DNA from: Caulobacterales bacterium
Lineage (GTDB): Bacteria; Pseudomonadota; Alphaproteobacteria; Caulobacterales; Caulobacteraceae
DNA length: 64,000 bases
Assembly: GCA_017302105.1 (NCBI GenBank)
Contig: JAFLCS010000001.1
Coordinates: forward strand, 744,001-808,000
Direction: 5' to 3'
Shown: piece by piece, positions 52,784-61,140 of the stretch
Layout of the letters: every line of letters starts with the position of its first letter
Position numbering within the stretch: the first letter of the stretch is position 1
Notes under the pieces: model-generated
Told to the model about the DNA's origin: nothing
What the model saw: only the letters and a program-made list of their open reading frames with translations
Databases searched by the model: none
Translations under genes and position numbers: made by a program

Positions 52784-53506
52784 TCAGAAAGCGGCCTTCA
52801 GGCTGACTGCGGCACGGCCGTCGTAGATGGTCCCGAAGTCGTGCGCGTCGGTGTCGGAATAGCGGACATCCACGGCCAGCCGATCGGTCAGCTGATAGGC
52901 CACCCCCAGGGTCCAGGTCGCGTAGTCGAAATCAGATGACACCCATTGCCGGCCCACGGCCCCAGACAGGGTCCAGCGGTCATCGAGCGGCGTCTCGGCG
53001 GCGGCTTCGAGATAGAAGGCCTCGTCCTCGTCGACACCGAAATAGTCGGGTGACCAGCTTGCGGTCACACTCAGGTCGGCGGCGCCGACGGTCCGGTTCG
53101 CTCCGACCCTGAATTCGGCATAGTCGTAATCGAAGCCATCCGGCGTGCCGAGATAGAGATAGCCGGCCACGCCGACGTCGAACGTCCAGTCCCCGATCCG
53201 GGGTTGAATGCCGCCATACAGATCCACCTCGGCCACGGTGTCGTCGTCCCCCTCGAAGGCGACGCTGGACGCCCAGCCGCCGACATAGAAGACGCCGTCG
53301 GTCGCATCCGCGCCGACCGAGACGGCAGCGTCGCCCTCGCTCTGGCTGACGCCCCGGAACACATAGTCGGAGGTGGCGGCGACATTGCCGCTGAGGCTCC
53401 AGCGTCCGGGTTCCGTCTCCTGGGCGCGGGCAGAACCAAAGACACCTAGAACCAGGAGGCCGCTGACGACGGCGACGCCGGACAGGAGACGGCTGTGCCC
53501 GGCCAT
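52784..53506 (-). CDS. TorF-family putative porin
   Basis: A 240-residue protein with signal peptide (cut near ARAQE) and an amphipathic beta-strand pattern. It starts LSGNVAATSDYVFRGVSQSEGD, the signature of the TorF/Gcw_chp putative outer-membrane proteins. Acidic loops (FDYDYAEF, DEDEAFYLEAA) and a final AVSLKAAF follow; the C-terminal Phe is typical of outer-membrane barrels. Possibly passive entry or exit of metal or anions. Divergent from the czc operon. Confidence 0.85.
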   Translation of the reverse strand: MAGHSRLLSGVAVVSGLLVLGVFGSARAQETEPGRWSLSGNVAATSDYVFRGVSQSEGDAAVSVGADATDGVFYVGGWASSVAFEGDDDTVAEVDLYGGIQPRIGDWTFDVGVAGYLYLGTPDGFDYDYAEFRVGANRTVGAADLSVTASWSPDYFGVDEDEAFYLEAAAETPLDDRWTLSGAVGRQWVSSDFDYATWTLGVAYQLTDRLAVDVRYSDTDAHDFGTIYDGRAAVSLKAAF

Positions 53507-53725
53507 TCGTCGCCAAGCACGGGGGTGGAGGGGATGGACCACGGTGATTTCCTCTCTGTCCCGGCGTCCGCGCCGGCCCCGATCGGCGGGACCAGTGCGG
53601 GTGTCCTGGACGGCGATCAGCCTTACCGTCAGATCCACTTCAAAATGGTTGCAGTCCGACACGTCGCGCCCATGCCGATCCGGCGACGGGTTTACACGTT
53701 CGGGCTGCCGTGCTAGAGGGCGGTC

Positions 53726-54070
53726 GTGGTTCAGTCGTCGCGCCCGCTTCGTCGCTTTTCAGCGCTCTTTGTGCTGATCCTCGGGCTGTTTGTTGTCGGG
53801 CCGCTCGTCGAAGCCTCAACCTGCGGACTGGAAGGCCTCGACACCTGCGAGCTTGTTATCCAGGCCGACGAGCATGGTTCGGATGACGCGTCTCATGGCT
53901 CCGATGTGCTTCACAACTGCAACCACGGCCACTGCCATACTGCGACCCATCTGCCACCTGGCGGCGGGGAGCTGCTGGCGCTCAACACGCCCGAGAGTGT
54001 GGAACCGTCGCGAGACTTCCTGCTCGTATCGACAGCCCCAGACAGCCTGAACCGCCCTCCGAGAGCCTGA
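53726..54070 (+). CDS. small membrane-anchored or exported His/Cys-rich protein upstream of czcC
   Basis: A 114-residue protein with N-terminal hydrophobic segment (about 10-28), then a Cys/His-rich stretch: TCGLEGLDTCEL and NCNHGHCHTATH. The latter resembles metal-binding motifs. The remainder is acidic. Such small proteins often precede czcCBA in Caulobacterales; this is recollection, not a family assignment. GTG start. The czcC start follows 54 bp after its stop. Confidence 0.6.
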   Translation: MVQSSRPLRRFSALFVLILGLFVVGPLVEASTCGLEGLDTCELVIQADEHGSDDASHGSDVLHNCNHGHCHTATHLPPGGGELLALNTPESVEPSRDFLLVSTAPDSLNRPPRA

Positions 54071-54124
54071 TGTCTCGCGCGCTTTCGCGCGCCGATTCGT
54101 CATTCACGCTCATCGGAACCCCAT

Positions 54125-55375
54125 ATGATAATCCGACCTTTCCTGCCGCGCCTCGCGGCAGGCTGCGCCGCAGCCGCGATGCTGTCGGCCATGGGTGGTC
54201 AGGCGCACGCCGACCCCGCCCCATCCTACGATACGCTCGTCGCCCAGACCGACGCGGCGCCCATCAACCTCGAAGCCTCGGCGCTGGCCGAGGCCGCTGA
54301 AGCCCGCGTGCGCCAAGCCGGCGCACGGCCCAATCCCGAACTGGCGTTTGACGTCGAAAACGCCCTGGGCACGGGCCCGTATAGTGGGCTCGACAATTCC
54401 GAAGCGACGTTGTCCTTCAGCCAGGACCTGGAGCTCTTCGGACGTCGCCGGACTCGTGTCGGGGTGGCCCGTGCAGAAGCCGGAGCTGCCGGACTTCGCC
54501 GCGATCTGGCCAGCGTCGAATCGTCCACCCGGCTGGCCCTCGCCTACGCCGAGGCCGAGGCGGCTCAGCGCCGGCTGGCCGTCGCCCAGGAAGCGCTCAG
54601 TATCGCCCTGGCGGACGGGCGCGCGGCCCTCGCCCTCGTCGAAGAGGGCCGTGAGCCGATGGTTCGCGGCCTGCAGGCGGAAAGCGAAGTCGCCGCCGCC
54701 CGCGCGGTCTTCGATGAAGCCGTGGCTGAGCGCGATGCGGCCTTCGCCCGCCTGACGGCAGTCGCCATGCTGCAGGCTCCGGTCACCTCCATTGAGGACA
54801 GTCTTCTTGATCGGGTTCCGGCCTCTCGCACGCCCTCGACGGATGAGACGCTCAGCGTGCGCGTCGCCCAGGCCGAGCGTGATGCGGCCGAGCGGCGCAT
54901 CAGCGCAGAGCAGACCAGAGCCCTGCCGGACGTGACGGCGTCCGTCGGGTTTCGGCGCTTTGAGCTTGAGGATGCCACTGCCCTGACATTCGGCGTCAGC
55001 ATGCCGTTGCCTCTGTTTGATCGGAACCGGGGCAATATCGACGCCGCGCGTGCCGAATACCGGGCCGCGGACGCGCGGATCGATCAAGCCCGGCAAGACG
55101 CCGTGGCCGATCGTGCGGCGGCCTCGGCCCGCCTGGCCGCATCGGCCAGCCGTGTCCGCGCCGCAGACGGCGGGGTGACGGCGGCCGAGGAGGCTTACCG
55201 CCTGTCGCGGATCGGCTTTGAGGCCGGGCGCATCTCGCAACTCGAACTGCGTGCATCGAGGTCCGCCCTCGTCGCTGCCCGCAACGCCGCGATCGAGGCC
55301 CGCATGGCGCGGGTCCGCGCGGAAATTGACCTTGCCCGGCTGGAAGGCCGCATTCCTTTTGGAGCGATGCTGTAA
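54125..55375 (+). CDS. czcC: CzcC-like outer-membrane efflux protein (TolC family)
   Basis: A 416-residue TolC-type channel component with signal peptide (cut near AHAD). Long helical coiled-coil hairpins are rich in Ala, Glu and Arg, with typical blocks LSFSQDLELFGRRRTRVG and TFGVSMPLPLFDRNRGNI (the strand-turn-strand of TolC family). Forms the outer-membrane duct of the CzcCBA heavy-metal exporter. Stop and next start overlap (TAATG), so czcB is translated in coupling. Confidence 0.92.
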   Translation: MIIRPFLPRLAAGCAAAAMLSAMGGQAHADPAPSYDTLVAQTDAAPINLEASALAEAAEARVRQAGARPNPELAFDVENALGTGPYSGLDNSEATLSFSQDLELFGRRRTRVGVARAEAGAAGLRRDLASVESSTRLALAYAEAEAAQRRLAVAQEALSIALADGRAALALVEEGREPMVRGLQAESEVAAARAVFDEAVAERDAAFARLTAVAMLQAPVTSIEDSLLDRVPASRTPSTDETLSVRVAQAERDAAERRISAEQTRALPDVTASVGFRRFELEDATALTFGVSMPLPLFDRNRGNIDAARAEYRAADARIDQARQDAVADRAAASARLAASASRVRAADGGVTAAEEAYRLSRIGFEAGRISQLELRASRSALVAARNAAIEARMARVRAEIDLARLEGRIPFGAML

Positions 55376-56547
55376 TGCGCCCAATGAACATCAAGAGCTG
55401 GCTGATGGCCGGCACCGCAGCCGCGATTGTCCTGATCGGCGGCGGTTACGCGATCCATCAGTTCACCACACCCAACCAGGAGGCCGCCTCCGGTGGGGCC
55501 GCCGAAGGCGAAGACGGCCACGCCGAGGAAGAAGGCGGTGAGGAGGGCCACGTCGAGCTGACGCCCGCTCAGATCGAGGCCGCCAACATCGAGGTGGTCT
55601 CGATAGGTCGTGGAGGGGGTACCGAGACCCACATCGCGGGCCGTGTCGAGCCGATGGTGGACGCTCGCGCCGCGATTGCGGCGTCGATCAGCGGCCGGGT
55701 CGAACGCGTCCTCGTGGCGCCAGGTCAACCGGTTCGCACAGGCCAGGCGCTCGCGGTCCTGGTCAGCGGCGATGCGGCCGGCCTGCGAGCCGACGCCGAC
55801 GCTGCTGCTGCGGCTGCCAACGCGGCCCGCGCCGCCTATGAGCGCGAGCGCAATCTGCAAGAGCAGGGCGTCGTCTCAGTCCAGAGCGTGGAGACGGCCC
55901 AGGCGGCCTACCTCAGCGCCGAGGCTTCGGCACGTGCCGCTCGCGCACGCGCCGGCGCAGCCGGTGGCCCCAGCGCGTCCGGCCTGGTCAATGTCACCAG
56001 TCCGATCAGCGGGGTGGTGACCAATGTCCAGGTCGGTCCGGGCGGCTTCGTCGCTCAGGGCGGTGTGGTGGCTGAAGTATCCAACCCGTCCCGCGTCGAG
56101 CTGATTTTCAACGCGCCGCCCACCGTGGCCGCCCGTGTCGGGATCGGCTCGACCGTTCGCGTCGATGGGCCGACTGGCAGCTTCGAAGCGACCGTCACAG
56201 GTGTCGCCGCCGATACGGGCGAGGAAAGCAACGCGACCTTGATCCGCGCTCGGACCAACAGCCCCCTGTCGCTGGCGACCGGTTCCGCCGTGACCGGTGC
56301 CGTTGTGACCGACGCCAGCGGCGGCCTGACAGTACCGGTCGAGGCCGTCCAGACCATCGAGGGTCGCAGGGTGGTCTTCGTGCGTACCGACGATGGCTTC
56401 CGGGCCGTCACGGTGCTTACCGGGCGGGAGTCCGGTGACCGCATCGAGATCGTCCAGGGCCTGACAGGTGACGAGCAGATCGCAGCCCGCAACGCCTTTC
56501 TCCTGAAGGCTCAACTGGGCGCTGGCAGCGCCGAGCACGGGCACTAG
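55375..56547 (+). CDS. czcB: CzcB-like membrane fusion (periplasmic adaptor) protein
   Basis: A 390-residue adaptor. N-terminal membrane anchor (about 8-28), an acidic His-containing segment (EGEDGHAEEEGGEEGHVELT), a lipoyl/alpha-hairpin part (AAISGRVERVLVAPGQPVRTGQ), a barrel (NVTSPISGVVTNVQVGPG) and a C-terminal His (EHGH). Bridges CzcA and CzcC. An alternative ATG three codons later is also possible. Confidence 0.92.
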   Translation: MRPMNIKSWLMAGTAAAIVLIGGGYAIHQFTTPNQEAASGGAAEGEDGHAEEEGGEEGHVELTPAQIEAANIEVVSIGRGGGTETHIAGRVEPMVDARAAIAASISGRVERVLVAPGQPVRTGQALAVLVSGDAAGLRADADAAAAAANAARAAYERERNLQEQGVVSVQSVETAQAAYLSAEASARAARARAGAAGGPSASGLVNVTSPISGVVTNVQVGPGGFVAQGGVVAEVSNPSRVELIFNAPPTVAARVGIGSTVRVDGPTGSFEATVTGVAADTGEESNATLIRARTNSPLSLATGSAVTGAVVTDASGGLTVPVEAVQTIEGRRVVFVRTDDGFRAVTVLTGRESGDRIEIVQGLTGDEQIAARNAFLLKAQLGAGSAEHGH

Positions 56548-56556
56548 GGGGCGCAT

Positions 56557-59500
56557 ATGTTCAAATTCATCATCGAGGCCAGCGTCCGCTTTCGCTGGTT
56601 CGTGGTTCTTGCTGTGGCCGTGGTCTCTGCCTACGGCCTGCTGGAGCTGACGCGTCTTCCCATCGACGCCGTGCCGGACATCACCAACCGGCAGGTGCAG
56701 ATCAACACCGTGGCCCCGGCGCTGGCACCCGAACAGATCGAGCGTCAGGTCACCTATCCGATCGAAACAGCCATGGCGGGTATTCCAGGGATGCAGAGCA
56801 CACGCTCCATCTCGCGCAACGGCTTTTCCCAGATCACCGTCATCTTCTCCGACCAGACGGATATCTACTTCGCCCGTCAGCAGGTCACCGAGCGGATGGC
56901 CCAGGCTCAGGAGAGCCTGCCGGAGGGCGTGGAGCCGGCCCTGTCACCGATCACCACGGGTCTGGGCGAGGTTCTGATGTGGACCGTCGACTTCAAGCCG
57001 TTCAACGCCGACAACCTTGCCGAGCCGGGTCGGCCCGGCTGGCAGGCGGGCGGGGGCTATCTGACCCCCGAGGGCGAACTGCTTTCGACACCCCAGGAGC
57101 GAGCGACCTACCTCCGCACGGTCCAGGACTGGATCATCGCGCCGCAGATGCGCACGACGCCTGGTCTCGCCGGCGTGGATACGAACGGCGGCTATGTGAA
57201 GGAGTATGCGGTCCGACCGGATGCCGCCCGACTCTCCGGCTACGGCCTCGGCGTGAATGACCTGGTGGTGGCCCTGGAGCGGGCCAACACCCAGGCCGGT
57301 GCCGGCTTCATCCAGCGCGCGGGCGAGGCGCTCGTCGTCCGCACGGATGCCCTAGCTTCGACCGTAGAGGATCTGGCGCAGGCACCCGTGGTCAATCGCG
57401 CGGGTCTCGTCGTCCGCGTGGCGGATGTCGCGACGGTCGAACTGGGCCAGGCCCCACGCCTCGGGGGGGCCAGCCGCGACGGCCACGAAGCCGTGCTCGG
57501 CACGGCGCTCATGCTCGCCGGCGGCAACAGCCGAACGGCTGCCCAGGCGGCGGGTGAACGCCTCGAACAGATACAGCCGTCCTTGCCGCCCAGCGTCGAG
57601 GCGGCCGTCGTTCTCGACCGAAGCGCCCTGGTCAACTCGACCATCCAGACCGTCGCCCGGAACCTGACGGAAGGCGCGCTGCTGGTCATCCTGGTGTTGT
57701 TCCTGCTCCTCGGGAACATTCGAGCCGCGACCATTACGGCGCTCATGATCCCAATCAGTTTCCTGTTTGCGGTCATCGGTATGAACAGGTTCGGGATCAG
57801 CGGAAATCTGATGAGCCTCGGCGCGCTCGACTTCGGCCTTCTGGTCGACGGCGCGGTGGTGGTTATCGAGAACACCCTTCTGATGCTGGGCCAGCGTCGC
57901 GCCGAACTGGGTCGGGTGCTGACCCGTCACGAGCGCCTGGGCGTCGCCGTCCAGTCCGCCCGCCAGATGGTTCGGCCGGCCGCCTTCGGCCAGTTGATCA
58001 TCCTGCTGGTGTTCACGCCGCTGCTGATGCTCGAAGGGGTTGAGGGCAAGACCTTCATCCCGATGGGGGCTACGGTGATGCTGGCCCTGGTCGGTGCCTT
58101 CATCTTCTCCTTCACCTTCGTTCCAGCCATGGCGGCGCTTCTGGTTCGTGACCCCAAGGTTGCTGCCCATGGCGGTGGCGAGCATGAGACCCGCTTGATC
58201 TCCTTTGTGCGGCGTCGGCTTGAACCGGCCATTCGCAAGGCCGTGGCCCGGCCGAAGATCGTGCTGGTCGCAGCGGTCTCCAGCCTCATGATCGGCGGGT
58301 TGGCCTTCGCCTCCCTGGGGCGGGAATTCATTCCGACGCTCGACGAGGGAGATATCGCCATGCAGGCGATCCGCATTCCTTCGACGTCGCTGGAACAGTC
58401 CCTGGCCATGCAGATGGAACTGGAACGGGTGATCGCCGAACAGCCCGAGGTCGAAACCATCTTCTCGCGAACCGGCACGGCGGAGGCGGCGATCGATCCG
58501 ATGCCCGCCAACATCTCGGACTCGGTCATCATTCTACGCGACAGGTCCGACTGGCCCGATCCGAACCTCGAAAAGGAGGACCTCATCGCGCGCATTGAGG
58601 CAGCCGCCTCCGAGCAGATCGGTAATGCCTTCGAGTTCAGCCAGCCCATCGAACTGCGGTTCAACGAGCTGATTTCGGGCGTGCGAACCGACATGGCGGT
58701 GATGGTTTACGGCGAAGACTTCGAGACGTTGCAACAGGTGGCCAACCAGGTTGCCGAGGTTCTGAACGAGACGCCGGGGTCGGCCGACGTTCGCGTCGAA
58801 CAGGCCGCCGGCCTGCCGACCCTGACGGTCAGCGTCGATCGTTTCGCCGCAGCCAACTACGGACTGTCCGCGGCCGACATCTCTGAAGCGGTCTCGGCCG
58901 GGGTTGGCGGAGCCGAAGCCGGACAGATCTTCGAGGGTGACCGCCGCTTTGACGTCGTCGTTCGCCTGCCGGAGGCCGCGCGCAGTAATCCGGCCGCGCT
59001 CGCCGCCTTGCCAATCGTCTCGCCGTCCGGTCAGATCGTGCCGCTCTCGCTGGTCGCTCGTATCGAAACCGGCGAGGGTCCGAACCAGATCAGTCGCTAC
59101 AATGGCAGCCGCCGAATGGTGGTGCAGGGCAACGTGCGAGGCACGGATCTCGGCAGCTTCGTCACCGAGGCGCAGCAACGCGTGGCCCAGATCGACCTGC
59201 CGCCCGGCTACTATCTTGACTGGGGGGGACAGTTCGAAAACCTCCAGCGCGCGCAAGAGAGACTGGCCCTGGTGATTCCGATCGTCTTCGTCCTGATCGG
59301 TCTTCTTCTGTTCATGGCGCTGGGGTCGTTTGCGGAGGCGGGACTGGTGTTCGCCTGCGTGCCCTTGGCCCTCGTTGGCGGGGCCTTGGCCCTGTTGCTC
59401 AGAGGAATGCCGTTCTCGGTGTCCGCCGCCGTGGGCTTCATCGCGGTATCGGGCGTAGCCACCCTGAACGGTCTGGTGCTGATGCAGGCCATCCGCGAGC

Positions 59501-59766
59501 GACTGGATCAGGGCCTCCCACAGATGGAGGCCGCCATCCAGGGCGCGGCCAGTCGTCTGCGGGCCGTACTAACCACTGCCCTGGTTGCCATCGTCGGCTT
59601 CATTCCCATGGCGATCGCCCATGGGGCCGGGGCCGAGGTCCAGAAACCGCTCGCCACCGTGGTGATCGGGGGGCTGCTGACGGCGACCATCCTCACCCTC
59701 TTCGTCCTGCCCACCTTCGCGGCCAAGGCCGTGAAGCATCGCAAGGCGGAGGGAATCGAAGACTGA
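56557..59766 (+). CDS. czcA: CzcA-like RND heavy-metal efflux pump
   Basis: A 1069-residue proton-driven resistance-nodulation-division pump with twelve spans. LPIDAVPDITNRQVQIN follows span 1. The transmembrane helix 4 motif LDFGLLVDGAVVVIEN has the DFG...VDGAV arrangement of the HME1/HME2 group (Zn/Co/Cd/Ni) rather than the copper/silver group. The C-terminal half has GFIAVSGVATLNGLVLMQ. Ten bases after czcB. Likely exports divalent zinc, cobalt or cadmium. Confidence 0.95.
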   Translation: MFKFIIEASVRFRWFVVLAVAVVSAYGLLELTRLPIDAVPDITNRQVQINTVAPALAPEQIERQVTYPIETAMAGIPGMQSTRSISRNGFSQITVIFSDQTDIYFARQQVTERMAQAQESLPEGVEPALSPITTGLGEVLMWTVDFKPFNADNLAEPGRPGWQAGGGYLTPEGELLSTPQERATYLRTVQDWIIAPQMRTTPGLAGVDTNGGYVKEYAVRPDAARLSGYGLGVNDLVVALERANTQAGAGFIQRAGEALVVRTDALASTVEDLAQAPVVNRAGLVVRVADVATVELGQAPRLGGASRDGHEAVLGTALMLAGGNSRTAAQAAGERLEQIQPSLPPSVEAAVVLDRSALVNSTIQTVARNLTEGALLVILVLFLLLGNIRAATITALMIPISFLFAVIGMNRFGISGNLMSLGALDFGLLVDGAVVVIENTLLMLGQRRAELGRVLTRHERLGVAVQSARQMVRPAAFGQLIILLVFTPLLMLEGVEGKTFIPMGATVMLALVGAFIFSFTFVPAMAALLVRDPKVAAHGGGEHETRLISFVRRRLEPAIRKAVARPKIVLVAAVSSLMIGGLAFASLGREFIPTLDEGDIAMQAIRIPSTSLEQSLAMQMELERVIAEQPEVETIFSRTGTAEAAIDPMPANISDSVIILRDRSDWPDPNLEKEDLIARIEAAASEQIGNAFEFSQPIELRFNELISGVRTDMAVMVYGEDFETLQQVANQVAEVLNETPGSADVRVEQAAGLPTLTVSVDRFAAANYGLSAADISEAVSAGVGGAEAGQIFEGDRRFDVVVRLPEAARSNPAALAALPIVSPSGQIVPLSLVARIETGEGPNQISRYNGSRRMVVQGNVRGTDLGSFVTEAQQRVAQIDLPPGYYLDWGGQFENLQRAQERLALVIPIVFVLIGLLLFMALGSFAEAGLVFACVPLALVGGALALLLRGMPFSVSAAVGFIAVSGVATLNGLVLMQAIRERLDQGLPQMEAAIQGAASRLRAVLTTALVAIVGFIPMAIAHGAGAEVQKPLATVVIGGLLTATILTLFVLPTFAAKAVKHRKAEGIED

Positions 59767-59827
59767 CGGGTCGGGCGGCGGCGTCCCTTGCAGCCGTCGC
59801 CCGCTCCCACCCCCAAGGGAGGCCGCA

Positions 59828-60727
59828 ATGGCAGAACACGACAAGAGCGGGCACGACCACGCGACCGGTGCCAATGCACGCCGGATTACCATCGCCCTGG
59901 TTCTGACGGGCACCTTTCTCATCGCCGAGGTCGTTGGCGGACTGATGTTCAATAGCCTGGCGTTGCTGTCCGACGCCGCGCATATGTTCACTGACGTCGT
60001 TGCCCTGAGTATCGCACTTGTTGCGATCAAGATCGGCCAGAAGCCTGCCGACGACCGCCGCACCTTCGGCTATCGGCGCTTCGAGGTGCTCGCCGCCGCA
60101 GTCAATGCCGTGCTGCTGTTTGCGGTAGCGTTCTATGTGCTGTTCGAAGGCGTCAAACGGTTCTTCGATCCGGAGCCCGTGCAGTCGGTCGGTATGCTGA
60201 TCGTGGCCGGTGCGGGCCTGGCGATCAACCTTATCTCCATGCGTATCCTGGCCCCCAACAAGGACCGCAGCCTCAACGTGAAAGGTGCCTATCTGGAAGT
60301 CTGGGCCGATATGCTCGGCTCCCTGGGCGTGATCGGCGCAGCGGTCGCGATGATGTTGACCGGCTGGACCTGGATCGATCCCGTGGTGGCGATCGCCATC
60401 GGCTTCTGGGTCCTTCCTCGCACCTGGGTCCTTCTGCGGAACACCCTCCAGATTCTACTGGAAGGCGCGCCCTCCCGGATCGCGGTGAGCCAGTTGCGCG
60501 CCTCGATCAATCAGATCGAAGGCGTGGTCTCCGCCCATGATCTGCACGTTTGGGTCACGGGTGCGGATGAACCGGCCGCCAGCGTTCACCTGGTGCTCGA
60601 ACCCCGTGCCGACGCCGAAAAGGTACGAGGGCTGGTCATCGATCTGCTGAAGCGCGGTTTCGGGGTCAATCACGTTACCGTCCAGACCGAGGCCGATGGT
60701 GATGACGCCTCGAGCCTTCATGCCTGA
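59828..60727 (+). CDS. czcD: cation diffusion facilitator (CzcD-like)
   Basis: A 299-residue CDF exporter with His-containing N-terminus (HDKSGHDH), six spans and a C-terminal cytoplasmic domain (AHDLHVWVTGADEPAASVH). Metal site A: D49, H52 and D56 in SDAAHMFTDVVA. In span 5 the usual His of HxxxD is replaced by Glu: E157 and D161 in YLEVWADMLGS. That change could alter ion preference. It would pump metal from cytoplasm to periplasm, where CzcCBA removes it. 62 bp after czcA. Confidence 0.92.
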   Translation: MAEHDKSGHDHATGANARRITIALVLTGTFLIAEVVGGLMFNSLALLSDAAHMFTDVVALSIALVAIKIGQKPADDRRTFGYRRFEVLAAAVNAVLLFAVAFYVLFEGVKRFFDPEPVQSVGMLIVAGAGLAINLISMRILAPNKDRSLNVKGAYLEVWADMLGSLGVIGAAVAMMLTGWTWIDPVVAIAIGFWVLPRTWVLLRNTLQILLEGAPSRIAVSQLRASINQIEGVVSAHDLHVWVTGADEPAASVHLVLEPRADAEKVRGLVIDLLKRGFGVNHVTVQTEADGDDASSLHA

Positions 60728-60988
60728 CAGGCGGCGATTTCGCGGATGATTCCTGGTCCAGGGAGGTAAACGAGATCGCATTGCCGGCAGCGCGCCGACT
60801 GGCCCGACCAGATCAGCCACCCCAGCGGCAAGCGTGGCCGGGTCGTCCAGGCCAACGTCCGACGCCGCGATCGCGCGATACCCGCGGCAGGACGGATGCC
60901 GCTCCGGCTTGACGACGGCGGCCCTGTCGATTCTGATTGCCCTGCCGGTGCCGACACCCGTCCTGCCGAAAGGTCGGAAGGAGAAGAA

Positions 60989-61064
60989 TGGTGCCGCCTA
61001 GGTGACTCGAACACCTGACCTACGCATTACGAATGCGCCGCTCTACCGGCTGAGCTAAGGCGGC
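60989..61064 (-). tRNA. tRNA-Thr (anticodon CGT)
   Basis: Acceptor GCCGCCT pairs with AGGCGGC, discriminator A, encoded CCA. Anticodon stem GCGCA/TGCGT with loop TTCGTAA, anticodon CGT for ACG codons. T arm AGGTG-TTCGAGT-CACCT. 76 nt. The 3' end points toward the czc cluster, whose far side carries the degenerate copy. The 261 bp between czcD and this tRNA contain no recognisable gene. Confidence 0.95.
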
Positions 61065-61140
61065 CCATGAGGGCGAAAACGGCGCTGGCCGTTCCGGCAG
61101 GCGGGCTAGATACCCAAGGACGAGGCCGGTGCCAAGGGGT

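Noticed and set aside
56557..59766. CzcA as a copper/silver pump (CusA)
   Set aside because: Helix 4 has the DFG...VDGAV motif of divalent-metal pumps instead of the copper-type pattern.
60718..61014. 98-codon open frame ending near czcD
   Set aside because: Runs through the tRNA-Thr gene, so its start cannot be real. The tail CRQCDLVYLPG is curious but not enough to call a gene.
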